Part shown: positions 15,733 to 24,298 of the stretch, piece after piece | How the letters are laid out: each line of letters begins with the position of its first letter | Numbering within the stretch: the first letter of the stretch is position 1 | Source of the DNA: Bacteroidota bacterium | GTDB taxonomy: Bacteria; Bacteroidota; Bacteroidia; J057; RFSG01 | Assembly: GCA_947459115.1 (NCBI GenBank) | Contig: CANHCC010000004.1 | Span: 1 to 37,037, forward strand | Length of the DNA stretch: 37,037 nucleotides | Direction of reading: 5' to 3' | Made by a program: the position numbers and the translations under genes | The notes under the pieces: generated by a model | Databases searched by the model: none | What the model saw: only the letters and a program-made list of their open reading frames with translations | What the model was told of the DNA's origin: nothing

Positions 15733-16362
15733 ATGGGTAATTTGGAACAAGCCTGTTTTGTTACAGGTATTGGTACAGGTGTAGGTAAAACTTTTGTTTC
15801 TGCTGTATTATGCTCAGGTCTCAAGTCTCTCTACTGGAAGCCTGTTCAGGCAGGACGAGATCCGGAATCTGATACTGAAACAGTGAAGCGCCTGACTGCA
15901 CTGGGAGATGAACACTTTTTGCCGGAATTCAAAATCTTGCAAACCCCATGTTCTCCGCATGAAGCAGCTAAGATAGAGGGCATTCGATTGAATCCGGATG
16001 AGATACATTTACCAACTCCTGTCGGCAAGTTTTTATTGGTAGAAGGGGCTGGAGGAATATTCGTGCCATTGAATGATGAGACCCTTTATATCAGTCTGGT
16101 CAAGCGTTGGAATATTCCTGTTGTGGTAGTGTCGGCAAATTATCTTGGCTCAATTAACCACAGCCTCCTGACTTTAGCAGCAATCAAGGATCAGCAGATT
16201 CCTATTAAAGGCATCATATTTAGTGGCGTTGCAAATCCGGAAAGTGAGAGAGTAATAGAGTCTTATTCCGGATGTAAGGTGCTTGGTAAAATTCCTTTCA
16301 TCGCCAATCCGGATGTTGTTGCAGTACAATCTGCTTTTCAGAAATATATTTCCTGGGAATGA
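15733..16362 (+). CDS. bioD: Dethiobiotin synthetase
   Basis: BioD closes the ureido ring of dethiobiotin from 7,8-diaminopelargonate, CO2 and ATP, the penultimate step of biotin synthesis. The 209-aa protein opens with the P-loop TGIGTGVGKT (residues 11-20), has KPVQAGRDPESDTE (residues about 36-49) for substrate binding, and VEGAGGIFVPL at about 99-109, all typical of the family. No other bio gene is in the window. It follows the 14903 lipoprotein gene by 14 bp and converges on hemA, with only 7 bp between the two stop codons and no obvious terminator there. Confidence 0.93.
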   Translation: MGNLEQACFVTGIGTGVGKTFVSAVLCSGLKSLYWKPVQAGRDPESDTETVKRLTALGDEHFLPEFKILQTPCSPHEAAKIEGIRLNPDEIHLPTPVGKFLLVEGAGGIFVPLNDETLYISLVKRWNIPVVVVSANYLGSINHSLLTLAAIKDQQIPIKGIIFSGVANPESERVIESYSGCKVLGKIPFIANPDVVAVQSAFQKYISWE

Positions 16363-16369
16363 AGATTTT

Positions 16370-17635
16370 TTAATCTTTGGTTTTGGAGACCTCCAAATTG
16401 AAAAGGGTGTGAAGCCCAGCGATGAGTTGGTCGGCCTCTCCTCTTTTACATGCCTCTTTTAGTTGAATGACTGGAAGTTTCATAAATTTCTGAACCAGAT
16501 TTTTAGTGATTTCTTCCACAATTCTTATTTCCTTTTCATCCAGATTTTTGAGATACCTGGCAATTTCCTCTTTACGGAGATTTTCAAGGGCTTCTTTCAG
16601 AAGATGAATGGTAGGGGAGAGGGTGAGCTCCCGACTCCAGTTTTGATATCCTGCAATTTCTTCCTGAATAATTTTTTCAACTGCCGGAATGGATTCCAAT
16701 CTTTTGGATAAAGCTTCTGAGGCGCGAACTTGAATTTCGTCTATATTGAAAAGTACCACGCCGGGGATTTGCTCAACATCCGGATGAATGGATCTTGGAA
16801 CCGATAAATCAAACAAATACTGGTGGTGTAGCAGATGTTGTGAATCCAGCAGGCTATGCGTCAGAATAGGTTCACTGGAATTGACAGCAGAAAAAATAAC
16901 ATCAAAACTTCCTGCCATTTCAGCTAATGCCTCAAAAGGCAGGGTAGGAAATCCTGTTTCTTCGCTAAGTTCATTCGCTTTCGCCTGACTTCTGTTCATC
17001 AGGGTAACATTCCGGAAACTGGAGTACTTAAGGTTTCTTGCGACATCCCCTCCTATTTCACCGAGGCCTATAACTAAAACCTTTGCTTCTGAGGGGTCTG
17101 CTATGGTAATTTCAGCGGTTTCTACTGCGGCATAACTAACGGAAGCTGCTCCGTCCCGGAAGTTGGTTTCGCCCTGAACACGCTTATTTGTGTGAAAGAT
17201 TGTGTGCAGCAAGCGATGTAAGACAGGACCGGCTAGAGTGAGTTCATGACTAATGGAATAGGCTTCTTTGACCTGGTTGGATATTTGCAGATCTCCTACG
17301 ACACCGGATTTCAATCCCATTGAGACCTCAAAGAGATGATGTATCGCCTGATCGCCTTCAATTATATCAAAATAGCGGAGGTATTCTTGAGTAAACGAAA
17401 TGCCTTTTTCTATGAGTAATAAACGAATGATGTGTTCGTAGGAAGCATCATTCCCAACATAATAAACTTCAGTACGATTGCAGGTGGACAGAATCATTAA
17501 CTCTATCGGTGTGATTGCATCTTGAATCGTAAGCATAAGCCTTCTGATATCCCCGGGTTTAATGTAAATCAGTTCCCGGATTTCAACTGGGGCTTTTTGA
17601 TGCGATAAACTAATAGCCTGAAGCGTTGTATTCAT
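16370..17635 (-). CDS. hemA: Glutamyl-tRNA reductase
   Basis: The enzyme reduces glutamyl-tRNA(Glu) to glutamate-1-semialdehyde, the first committed step of tetrapyrrole synthesis in the C5 pathway. I choose the second Met (17635, 421 aa) over the track's 17686 start: it gives the usual N-terminus (MNTTLQAISLSHQKAPVEIRE), puts the catalytic Cys of STCNRTE at residue 52, close to Cys50 of the E. coli enzyme, and a TTG-N20-TAATTTTG promoter lies inside the extra 17-codon stretch. The NADPH-binding Rossmann domain carries VLVIGLGEIGGDVARNL, and a C-terminal helical dimerisation domain follows. It is divergent from the sensor kinase gene; no other hem gene is present. Confidence 0.95.
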   Translation of the reverse strand: MNTTLQAISLSHQKAPVEIRELIYIKPGDIRRLMLTIQDAITPIELMILSTCNRTEVYYVGNDASYEHIIRLLLIEKGISFTQEYLRYFDIIEGDQAIHHLFEVSMGLKSGVVGDLQISNQVKEAYSISHELTLAGPVLHRLLHTIFHTNKRVQGETNFRDGAASVSYAAVETAEITIADPSEAKVLVIGLGEIGGDVARNLKYSSFRNVTLMNRSQAKANELSEETGFPTLPFEALAEMAGSFDVIFSAVNSSEPILTHSLLDSQHLLHHQYLFDLSVPRSIHPDVEQIPGVVLFNIDEIQVRASEALSKRLESIPAVEKIIQEEIAGYQNWSRELTLSPTIHLLKEALENLRKEEIARYLKNLDEKEIRIVEEITKNLVQKFMKLPVIQLKEACKRGEADQLIAGLHTLFNLEVSKTKD

Positions 17636-17643
17636 TTCTGATG

Positions 17644-17674
17644 CAAAATTAACCGGATGAATGTTGATATGCAA
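17644..17674 (-). promoter_or_regulatory. hemA promoter
   Basis: On the minus strand, TTG (17674-17672), 20 nt, then TAATTTTG (17651-17644) is a full Bacteroidota -33/-7 pair. Only 8 nt separate it from the ATG at 17635, so the leader should be about 3-4 nt. It rules against the longer ORF start at 17686. Confidence 0.75.
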
Positions 17675-17810
17675 TTTAGAGCGCAAATTATCGTGTCAAA
17701 AACACAAAATACATGATTCATGTCATTCTTTCCTTGACGGTTCAATGACAAGCTTGTTCAATGTTTTGCCTTTGATATTAAACTACTAACAATAATCAGA
17801 AGAAGTTTGT

Positions 17811-17818
17811 TAATTTCG
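17811..17818 (+). promoter_or_regulatory. Near-consensus -7 element 4 nt before the sensor kinase ATG
   Basis: TAATTTCG has one mismatch to TAnnTTTG and is followed by GGAT and the ATG at 17823, the same 4-nt spacing as at ftcD and cinA. No -33 TTG is obvious. Confidence 0.4.
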
Positions 17819-17822
17819 GGAT

Positions 17823-19049
17823 ATGAGTTTTAGAGATTTATGGCGTTCCTGGTGGATATGGATGGTGGTAGTAACCGCGCTGGTACTTGTTTCTCTAAGT
17901 TTGTGGTATTCTAATTATTTGGTGACCCGCTTATCAATTGAAGAAGAAAGACGGGTGGAATTATTGGCAAGAGCGCAGGAATTTATTGGTTCTGTGGAAG
18001 ATGAGAGTTGTGAATTAAATTTTATTCTGGAAAATATCCTGAAAGGAAATGAGTCCATTCCTGTGATATTTGCAGATTCAGAGGGAAATGTTTTGGAGCA
18101 TCGCAATATCTTGGATTCTACCTGGGTTGGAGAGGCGCGTGAACTAAAGTTAAAAGAGGCATTGGCCGAGATGAAGAATTCCGGAATACCTCCGGTACCA
18201 ATCCGACTTGGTTCAGGGCAGGATGTGGAGCAGGTAGTATTGTATGTGTATTATTCAGAATCCTGGTTATTAAAACAGTTGAGATGGTATCCTTACATCC
18301 AGCTGGTGGTAATTGGCGTGTTTATTTTGTTTGTGTTTATTGGGTATGCCTTGGCCAAGCGAAGTGAACAAAATAATATTTGGGTGGGCATGGCCCGGGA
18401 AACCGCCCACCAACTTGGTACACCTATTTCCGGTATGATTGCCTGGGTGGAACTGTTGAGACTTCCTGTGGTCGAGGAAGCCGATCGGCAGGAGTATTTA
18501 AATGAATTAGAGAGAGATATTTCCAGGCTTCGGAACATCGCAGAGCGCTTTTCCCGCATAGGATCTTCCCCGGATTTACATCCGGAATCTCCTGCTTTAT
18601 TGTTGCTACAATCCGTAGAATATGTTCGAAAACGTCTCCCCAAGAAAGCTGAAGTTATTTTCGAATCAACGATTTCAGAAAGTGTAAAGGTCCCCTTAGA
18701 TGTTAACTTGTTTGGATGGGTCATTGAGAATTTGGTAAAAAACGCATTAGATGCTTTGCCTGATGAAAGAGGAAAGATTCAGATTCGTATCCTAATTGGA
18801 AAAAAAGGGGATGTTCTAATTGAGGTGGAGGATAATGGCAAGGGGATTGCACCAAGGCATCTTTCCAGAGTGTTTGATACGGGATTTACCACCAAAAAGC
18901 GTGGATGGGGTTTAGGTTTAAGTCTTTCCAAAAGGATTATTGAGACTTTCTTTAAAGGTCGTATTATGGTTTATCGGTCTGAACCCGGTGTTGGTACTGT
19001 TTTCAGGATTATCCTCCCGGTAAGCAGCTTACCGAGGTTGGGTAAGTAA
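17823..19049 (+). CDS. Membrane sensor histidine kinase
   Basis: This is a two-component sensor. TM1 covers about residues 10-30 (WWIWMVVVTALVLVSLSLW), a periplasmic sensing domain about 31-155, and TM2 about 157-178 (IQLVVIGVFILFVFIGYALA). The phospho-acceptor helix has ETAHQLGTPISG with His196; the Glu usual after the His is replaced by Gln. ATP-binding boxes follow: N box VIENLVKNALDAL, G1 box VEDNGKGIAP, and GWGLGLSLSKRI. No response regulator gene is adjacent, so its partner is unknown. The last nine codons (VSSLPRLGK) are formed by the first units of a palindromic repeat array, so the natural end was probably just after RIILP. It is divergent from hemA; ruvX and def lie downstream on the same strand across the repeat array. 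Confidence 0.92.
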   Translation: MSFRDLWRSWWIWMVVVTALVLVSLSLWYSNYLVTRLSIEEERRVELLARAQEFIGSVEDESCELNFILENILKGNESIPVIFADSEGNVLEHRNILDSTWVGEARELKLKEALAEMKNSGIPPVPIRLGSGQDVEQVVLYVYYSESWLLKQLRWYPYIQLVVIGVFILFVFIGYALAKRSEQNNIWVGMARETAHQLGTPISGMIAWVELLRLPVVEEADRQEYLNELERDISRLRNIAERFSRIGSSPDLHPESPALLLLQSVEYVRKRLPKKAEVIFESTISESVKVPLDVNLFGWVIENLVKNALDALPDERGKIQIRILIGKKGDVLIEVEDNGKGIAPRHLSRVFDTGFTTKKRGWGLGLSLSKRIIETFFKGRIMVYRSEPGVGTVFRIILPVSSLPRLGK

Positions 19050-19138
19050 CTTACCGAGGGGGGTAAGCAGCTTACCGAGGTTGGGTAAGTAACTTACCGA
19101 GGGGGTAAGTAACTTACCGAGGGGGTAAGTAACTTACC
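19019..19138. repeat. Array of six 15-bp palindromes upstream of ruvX
   Basis: GGTAAG[T/C]A[A/G]CTTACC occurs at 19019, 19041, 19062, 19084, 19104 and 19124, spaced 22, 21, 22, 20 and 20 bp by GAGG(T/G)-type linkers. Each has 7-bp arms around a central A. Copies 1 and 3 have C/G where the others have T/A at the paired inner position, so the dyad is kept. The array starts inside the kinase gene and ends 32 bp before the chosen ruvX start. It may be an operator array, an RNA structure, or a simple expanding repeat. Confidence 0.95.
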
Positions 19139-19170
19139 AAATGGATTTAATCCCTAATTTTACACCCAGT

Positions 19171-19584
19171 ATGGGCAGAGTGTTAGCAATTGATTACGGG
19201 GCGAAAAGGACTGGGCTTGCCTGGACGGATGCCTTGAAATTTATTGCAACTGCGATAGGCTCCTTTCCAACCCACGAATTACTGCCTATGTTGGATGAAA
19301 AAGTAAAAGAAGGACCGATTGAATGTATTGTGTTGGGCTTCCCCAGACGCTTTAATCTGGAAGATACACACAATACACAGGCGGTTCTAAAATTCGCAGA
19401 AATTCTGAAAGCAAGATACCCTGAGGTTAAAATCGATTTATACGATGAAAGATTTACCTCTAAGATTGCAGCCAATACCCTTGCGGAAGCCGGGGTAAGC
19501 AAAAAGAAAAAGAAAGAAAAACAGCTCATTAATTCGATAAGTGCGGTACTTATCCTACAAGACTATCTTCAATACACCTCATGA
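19171..19584 (+). CDS. ruvX: Holliday junction resolvase-like protein RuvX (YqgF family)
   Basis: RuvX/YqgF proteins have an RNase H fold and act in pre-16S rRNA 5' processing, with a possible role in Holliday junction resolution. I use the Met at 19171, giving MGRVLAIDYGAKRTGLAWTD, the standard family start, and 137 aa, the usual length; the track's start at 19141 adds ten unrelated residues. The first catalytic Asp is in LAIDYG, the second conserved region is IVLGFPRRFNLEDTHNTQAV, and LYDERFTSKIA and the basic KKKKKEKQ stretch near SISAVLILQDYL are also typical. Its stop overlaps the def start by 4 nt (ATGA), so the two are translationally coupled. A palindrome array lies just upstream. Confidence 0.92.
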   Translation: MGRVLAIDYGAKRTGLAWTDALKFIATAIGSFPTHELLPMLDEKVKEGPIECIVLGFPRRFNLEDTHNTQAVLKFAEILKARYPEVKIDLYDERFTSKIAANTLAEAGVSKKKKKEKQLINSISAVLILQDYLQYTS

Positions 19585-20150
19585 TATTACCGGTTTATTT
19601 ATATGGCTCTCCTGTGCTGAGAGAAAAAGCCAAAGACATCACTAAGGACCATCCTAATTTAGACAAACTCCTTGCAGACATGTTTGAAACCATGTACAAC
19701 GCGTCCGGTGTAGGTCTTGCCGCCCCTCAAATAGGCAAAGCAATTCGCCTGTTTATTGTGGATGGTAGTCCCATGGATGAATCCGAGGAAGGAGGCGAGG
19801 ATACACGGGATTTTAAAAAGGTATTCATCAATCCCATTATCACAAAAGAAACAGGGGAAGAATGGCCGTTTGAAGAAGGTTGTCTAAGCATTCCGGCTGT
19901 TCGGGAGGAAGTGTGGCGGCCTGAAACGGTCGAAGTGACTTATTTCGATGAAAATTGGACGAAACATACGGAGATATATTCCGGTATTAAAGCCAGAATT
20001 ATTCAGCATGAATATGATCATATTGAAGGAGTCTTATTTACCGACTATGTTACCGGTTTGAGAAAGCAATTGTTAAGAGGTAAGCTCAATAGGATTATAA
20101 AAGGGCAATCTTCTGCTTCTTATCCAACCAGACTCCAGGCTAAAAAATAA
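19581..20150 (+). CDS. def: Peptide deformylase
   Basis: The enzyme removes the formyl group from the N-terminus of new proteins. All three metal-site motifs are present in the 189-aa protein: GVGLAAPQIG (about 43-52), EGCLSIP (about 97-103, Cys ligand) and QHEYDHIEG (about 142-150, two His ligands and catalytic Glu). An acidic insertion (ESEEGGEDTRD) between the first two motifs is seen in many Bacteroidota deformylases. The start overlaps the ruvX stop by ATGA. A strong terminator follows about 55 bp after the stop. Confidence 0.95.
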   Translation: MILPVYLYGSPVLREKAKDITKDHPNLDKLLADMFETMYNASGVGLAAPQIGKAIRLFIVDGSPMDESEEGGEDTRDFKKVFINPIITKETGEEWPFEEGCLSIPAVREEVWRPETVEVTYFDENWTKHTEIYSGIKARIIQHEYDHIEGVLFTDYVTGLRKQLLRGKLNRIIKGQSSASYPTRLQAKK

Positions 20151-20204
20151 TTTGTTCTCTATTCTATCCTTTAGAATAACAAACTGAAGCAATCTGATCC
20201 AAAT

Positions 20205-20234
20205 AAAAAAGCCAATCGTGAGATTGGCTTTTTT
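20205..20234. terminator. Strong bidirectional terminator between def and the 1292-aa T9SS gene
   Basis: AAAAAAGCCAATC (20205-20217) pairs with GATTGGCTTTTTT (20222-20234) around loop GTGA. With A- and T-runs on both sides it can stop both converging transcripts. Confidence 0.92.
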
Positions 20235-20259
20235 TATTAAGTCTTATGAAGCGTTCCTT

Positions 20260-23200
20260 TTACTGCTTGATAAATTTCCCACGGTACACTTTTTCTTTAG
20301 TAGAATACCTTATCCAATAATATCCGGAGGTAAGGGTTTGTATGCCTAATTGCATTTTATTTCCATCTACAATCATGTGTTCCACTGCGATGCCTTTGCC
20401 ATTTACATCCGTTATTTCAAGTAACCCATCTTCTCTGACATCCGGAAGGGTAAAGAAAACAAAGTTTTCCGATGGATTAGGATAGAGTTCTAAGGTGTTC
20501 AAATGCTCCATATCCTCATTACCAGTTGTGCCAATGGTCACGGTTTGATAGGAAGTGTCGTTTTTGCAGGTATTGAAAGCAATCAGACGAACATTGTAAG
20601 TTCCGTAGGCAAGGTAAGTGTGAGAAGGATTCACCTGAGTGCTTGTATTCCCGTCTCCAAAGCTCCAATTGTAGGCAAATGCCTCTGAAGATTGATTCGT
20701 AAACTGAACCTGAACCCCATTGATGGATTTGCTGAAATTCGCTGTAGCAGGAAGGGTTGTCAGAATAGTAATGGTATCCGTCGAGGTACATCCCCCATTG
20801 GTAATATTCCAGGTGAGAACTACGCTGTCTCCCAAAACAATACCTGTGACCTGAGCGTGAGGTTGGTGGGGATTAACCAGGCTAACAGGGCCATACAAAA
20901 TATCCCAGTTTCCGGTTCCAACAAGTGGCGTATTCCCTGTCATTATCTCTATGGTATTACAGGTGGTATAATCTAGTCCAGCATCCGCAGGTGTTGGGGG
21001 GAGAGTTCTGATAACCGTTACTTCATCAAACGAGGAGTAGCAGGTTCCATTATTTATATACCATCTGAATACATTCACGCCATTTCCAATGCCTTGAACA
21101 GGGGAGTTATAGTCGGTAGGATTGGTAATATTGCCCGTACCTGAAATGAGAAGCCAGCTTCCCTGACCGATTGTTGGGATATTCCCGTCGAGTGTTGTGG
21201 AAGAGGTACAAATCTGGAAATCTACCCCTGCATCGGCAATCGTGGCGGGGGCAAGGTATTCAATAGTTACTGTGTCACTGGTCACACACACACCATAGAA
21301 AACAGTCCAGACCAATTCGTTTTGGCCTTCATCTAATCCGGTAACCATTGTATTGGCATTAGTTACACTGTCGAAGGTTGCATTTCCTGAACTAACAGAC
21401 CAGATACTGGTACCGGCAGGGGGAATAACCGCATTGAGCATGGCTGTATCCGTACATACAGACTGATCAGGGCCTGCATAAAATGGAGAAGCATATTGGC
21501 CAACCGATACAATTACCAAGTCAGAAACCTGGCCACATGCATTAGAAACCGTCCATCTGAGGGTGTTGTTGCCTACAGCCAGGCCATTAATGGTGGTGTT
21601 TGGGTCCGTAGGATTGACAAATGTTCCTGTTCCTGAAATCAGTGCCCATGTTCCTGTGCCGGAACCGGGGCTACTGCCAGATAACAAAGCGGATTGTAAG
21701 CAAATGTTTTGGTCAGAGCCTGCATTTACTCCGGTAGGGAGGGTTTGAATGGAGACATTAATTGTATCTCGGTCAATGCACCCACCATTGGTAACAGTCC
21801 AGATGTATTGATTAAGCCCATTTCCTATGCCTGATACAGCGCTGGTTGGTGAGGCAGAATTGGCAAAGTTTCCACTACCGGTTAAGACGCTCCATTGCCC
21901 TGTGCCATTCAGAGGAGTCGCAGCTCCAAGGTTTGCTGAGGTTGAACAGGTAAATACATCAGAACCAGCAATGGCACTAACAGAAGAAGAGTCTATTATG
22001 ATGGTTACATCGCTGGTGGAAGTACAATTTAAGTTGGTTGTGGTCCATCTGAAGACATTGGCTCCCACAGTCATGTTCAGAATGTCAGTGGTAGGACTTG
22101 TGGGGTTAACAATATTTCCATTTCCTGAAACCAAAGACCAAAGACCGGTACCTACGCTGGGGGTATTGGCAAACATCTGTGTGCTATCGTTGAAGCAAAT
22201 GGTTTGGTTAGATCCGGCAATGGATGGGGTAGGACCATCATTTTGAATGGTTACATCTGAAGTGGTTGAACCACAAGAATTCGAAACTGTCCAGCGGAAT
22301 GTATTAATTCCCGGACCTATGTTCGAAACGGCTGTGGTTGGATCATTGTTGTTTACAAAAGATCCTCCCCCGGTAACGGCAGTCCAGGTTCCGGTTCCAA
22401 TGGCAGGTGCATTTCCTGCAAGGATAGTGTTCGGACTACAGATGGTTTGATTGGCTCCTGCTACAGAGGCACTTGGAGGACCATAGGTGATTGTTACATC
22501 TGAAGTACTTGTGCAAGTACCATTCGTAGTGGTCCATCTGTAAACATTGATGCCAATTCCAATTCCTGTCGCTGCACTAGTTGCTATGGTTGGATTGGTG
22601 AAGGTACCTGTGCCAGAAACTACCGACCATGCGCCGGTTCCAATAACAGGTGCTGTTGCACTCATATTGGGTATGGAGGGCACACAGGTTGTTGCATTTA
22701 CACCTGCAATGGCCGGGGAGGGACTGTCATTAATGATTGTGACATTTGAGGTGGCTGAGCCACATGCCGTGGTGGTGACCGTCCAACGGTAAACATTGGT
22801 TCCCTGCGGAATGTTGGTGACGCCCGTGTTGAATGTACTGGTGCTGCCAAATGTCCCGGATCCGGTTACAACCGACCATGCACCCGTTCCTACGGTTGGA
22901 TTTGTGGCGGCCATTGTAGCTGAGCTTCCACAAATGGTTTGATTTGCACCCGCTACCGAAGTTGGGGCATCCGCTAGAGTAACGGTATATTCCTCCCATT
23001 CTCCGCCGTCAGTTGTATTGGTACTGCTGGGGTAATAGGTGGCTGCACATGACAAGACATTTGGCGTAATGCCGGCAACGGACAATACGCGCATCCTTAC
23101 CTGGCCGGTGACCGCTCCCAAGGGTACGGTAAAGTTTCCGGTACCGGGTAGGAGAGAAGGAGCAGTTGGGACTAGCACATTTTCGCCGGCATCATTAAAG

Positions 23201-24138
23201 TTGCCGTTGTTGTTATAGTCTATCCAGGCTGCTTTGCCCTGAGCTAATCCTAAAGAACTAATGCTGATGTTGTAAACACTGCCTTTGCATAGCGTGGTGG
23301 TTGCATTCGGGAAATATTGATAGGCTGTATTGTTATTGTAGGTAGAGTTATTGTTAAGGGTATTTAAGGTTACATTGTTGATGTAGTCCAGGGTAAAGTC
23401 GCAGGTTTCGTTGAAAGGGACTGCACATTCAACCGTGGTTTGAATAGTGTTAGAGTATGCTACGCAGCCTCCATTCACCAGGCGAGCTCTGGCAAACATG
23501 GTAGAGTTGTTTTGAGAAGTAACAAAGAAATTGACACTGGTTGCGCTTGAACCACTGGAGAGCCAAGGGAGCGTATTGAAATAGTATTCCCAATCAATTG
23601 TGCCTGTATGACCCGTAAGTCTGAACACAACGGAGTCGTTCGACACAATGCTCGATCTGGAGGTGGTAGCTGTTCCTCCAACTGCCGGTATAGAACATGG
23701 CACTTGTCTTACCGCGATGTGCGAGCCATTTGTCGAATTGCCTGCACAATTCAATTGGCTGACTAATACTCTGAAAACACCGGTGGATGAGGCTGCCCAG
23801 CTAAATTTTGAAGCTGTTCCGCATCCAGGTGCATCATTGTTGAAAGTCCCAATATAGACACCCGCATTGCTGTTCATCGAGATTTCAGTGTCATAGGTAT
23901 TGGCCCCTCCATCTGTGGAGCAAAACGAAAACTCATAAACATTACCGGCTACTGCATTGAATTGCAGGTATTCTCCCCCCCAAATGTCAAAATAGGTTGT
24001 CCAGGTGGTTGAGATGTTAATCGGCGTAGTATTATAGGCAGATCCACCCTGGCATTGTGCATTTGCATTTTGCCATGGAGTTATCCAAATAAATACCAGG
24101 AGCAAAACGGGTAATAAAGTATTAGTAAAGCTTCTCAT
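20260..24138 (-). CDS. Large secreted repeat protein with GEVED, PKD and T9SS sorting domains
   Basis: The 1292-aa protein starts with a signal peptide (LLPVLLLVFIWITPWQNANAQ). Residues about 30-150 form a beta-rich domain (FSFCSTDGGANTYDTEI); about 280-385 form a GEVED-type domain (WIDYNNNGNFNDAGENV, VRMRVLS). Nine repeats of about 82 aa fill about 393-1131, each with AG.(N/D)QTIC, (V/I)GTG.W.(V/L)(V/I)(T/S)G.G and a FRWT..N..C ending. A PKD domain follows (about 1133-1205; YNWSFGDGNTSTQVNPSHTY), then a T9SS sorting domain (LELYPNPSENFVFF to the end). It is probably exported to the cell surface, perhaps as an adhesin or extended stalk; no enzyme motif is visible. Long ORFs on the opposite strand (for example 21827-22246) are shadows caused by the repeats. 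Confidence 0.9.
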   Translation of the reverse strand: MRSFTNTLLPVLLLVFIWITPWQNANAQCQGGSAYNTTPINISTTWTTYFDIWGGEYLQFNAVAGNVYEFSFCSTDGGANTYDTEISMNSNAGVYIGTFNNDAPGCGTASKFSWAASSTGVFRVLVSQLNCAGNSTNGSHIAVRQVPCSIPAVGGTATTSRSSIVSNDSVVFRLTGHTGTIDWEYYFNTLPWLSSGSSATSVNFFVTSQNNSTMFARARLVNGGCVAYSNTIQTTVECAVPFNETCDFTLDYINNVTLNTLNNNSTYNNNTAYQYFPNATTTLCKGSVYNISISSLGLAQGKAAWIDYNNNGNFNDAGENVLVPTAPSLLPGTGNFTVPLGAVTGQVRMRVLSVAGITPNVLSCAATYYPSSTNTTDGGEWEEYTVTLADAPTSVAGANQTICGSSATMAATNPTVGTGAWSVVTGSGTFGSTSTFNTGVTNIPQGTNVYRWTVTTTACGSATSNVTIINDSPSPAIAGVNATTCVPSIPNMSATAPVIGTGAWSVVSGTGTFTNPTIATSAATGIGIGINVYRWTTTNGTCTSTSDVTITYGPPSASVAGANQTICSPNTILAGNAPAIGTGTWTAVTGGGSFVNNNDPTTAVSNIGPGINTFRWTVSNSCGSTTSDVTIQNDGPTPSIAGSNQTICFNDSTQMFANTPSVGTGLWSLVSGNGNIVNPTSPTTDILNMTVGANVFRWTTTNLNCTSTSDVTIIIDSSSVSAIAGSDVFTCSTSANLGAATPLNGTGQWSVLTGSGNFANSASPTSAVSGIGNGLNQYIWTVTNGGCIDRDTINVSIQTLPTGVNAGSDQNICLQSALLSGSSPGSGTGTWALISGTGTFVNPTDPNTTINGLAVGNNTLRWTVSNACGQVSDLVIVSVGQYASPFYAGPDQSVCTDTAMLNAVIPPAGTSIWSVSSGNATFDSVTNANTMVTGLDEGQNELVWTVFYGVCVTSDTVTIEYLAPATIADAGVDFQICTSSTTLDGNIPTIGQGSWLLISGTGNITNPTDYNSPVQGIGNGVNVFRWYINNGTCYSSFDEVTVIRTLPPTPADAGLDYTTCNTIEIMTGNTPLVGTGNWDILYGPVSLVNPHQPHAQVTGIVLGDSVVLTWNITNGGCTSTDTITILTTLPATANFSKSINGVQVQFTNQSSEAFAYNWSFGDGNTSTQVNPSHTYLAYGTYNVRLIAFNTCKNDTSYQTVTIGTTGNEDMEHLNTLELYPNPSENFVFFTLPDVREDGLLEITDVNGKGIAVEHMIVDGNKMQLGIQTLTSGYYWIRYSTKEKVYRGKFIKQ

Positions 24139-24285
24139 GTGAAAACTAAATGATTTTAAATTTATGCAAGCAAGCCCTCATTTCGAGGATTTCACTTCAA
24201 CAGGTAAAAATAATCAATTCTTCGCGTTTTAGCAATAAAACATCTTTTTCAACGGTTTTATATGAGGTCTGAATGGGGTTTGTTA

Positions 24286-24293
24286 TACCTTTG
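24286..24293 (+). promoter_or_regulatory. -7 element 5 nt before the rsmG ATG
   Basis: TACCTTTG, a perfect TAnnTTTG match, is followed by TCCAT and the ATG at 24299. By the rnpB spacing the transcript would start within a base or two of the initiation codon. Confidence 0.6.
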
Positions 24294-24298
24294 TCCAT

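Noticed and set aside
18293-18724. 143-aa minus-strand ORF inside the sensor kinase
   Set aside because: It is antisense to the kinase ATP-binding region and phospho-acceptor helix, with low-complexity Ser-rich composition and no promoter.
19141-19170. ruvX start at 19141
   Set aside because: The first ten residues match nothing in the family; the next Met gives the standard start and length.
21563-22999. Several long ORFs on the plus strand (for example 21827-22246, 139 aa) and others inside the large T9SS gene
   Set aside because: They are antisense or other-frame shadows of a repetitive gene with few stops; their sequences repeat with the same period and show no domain.
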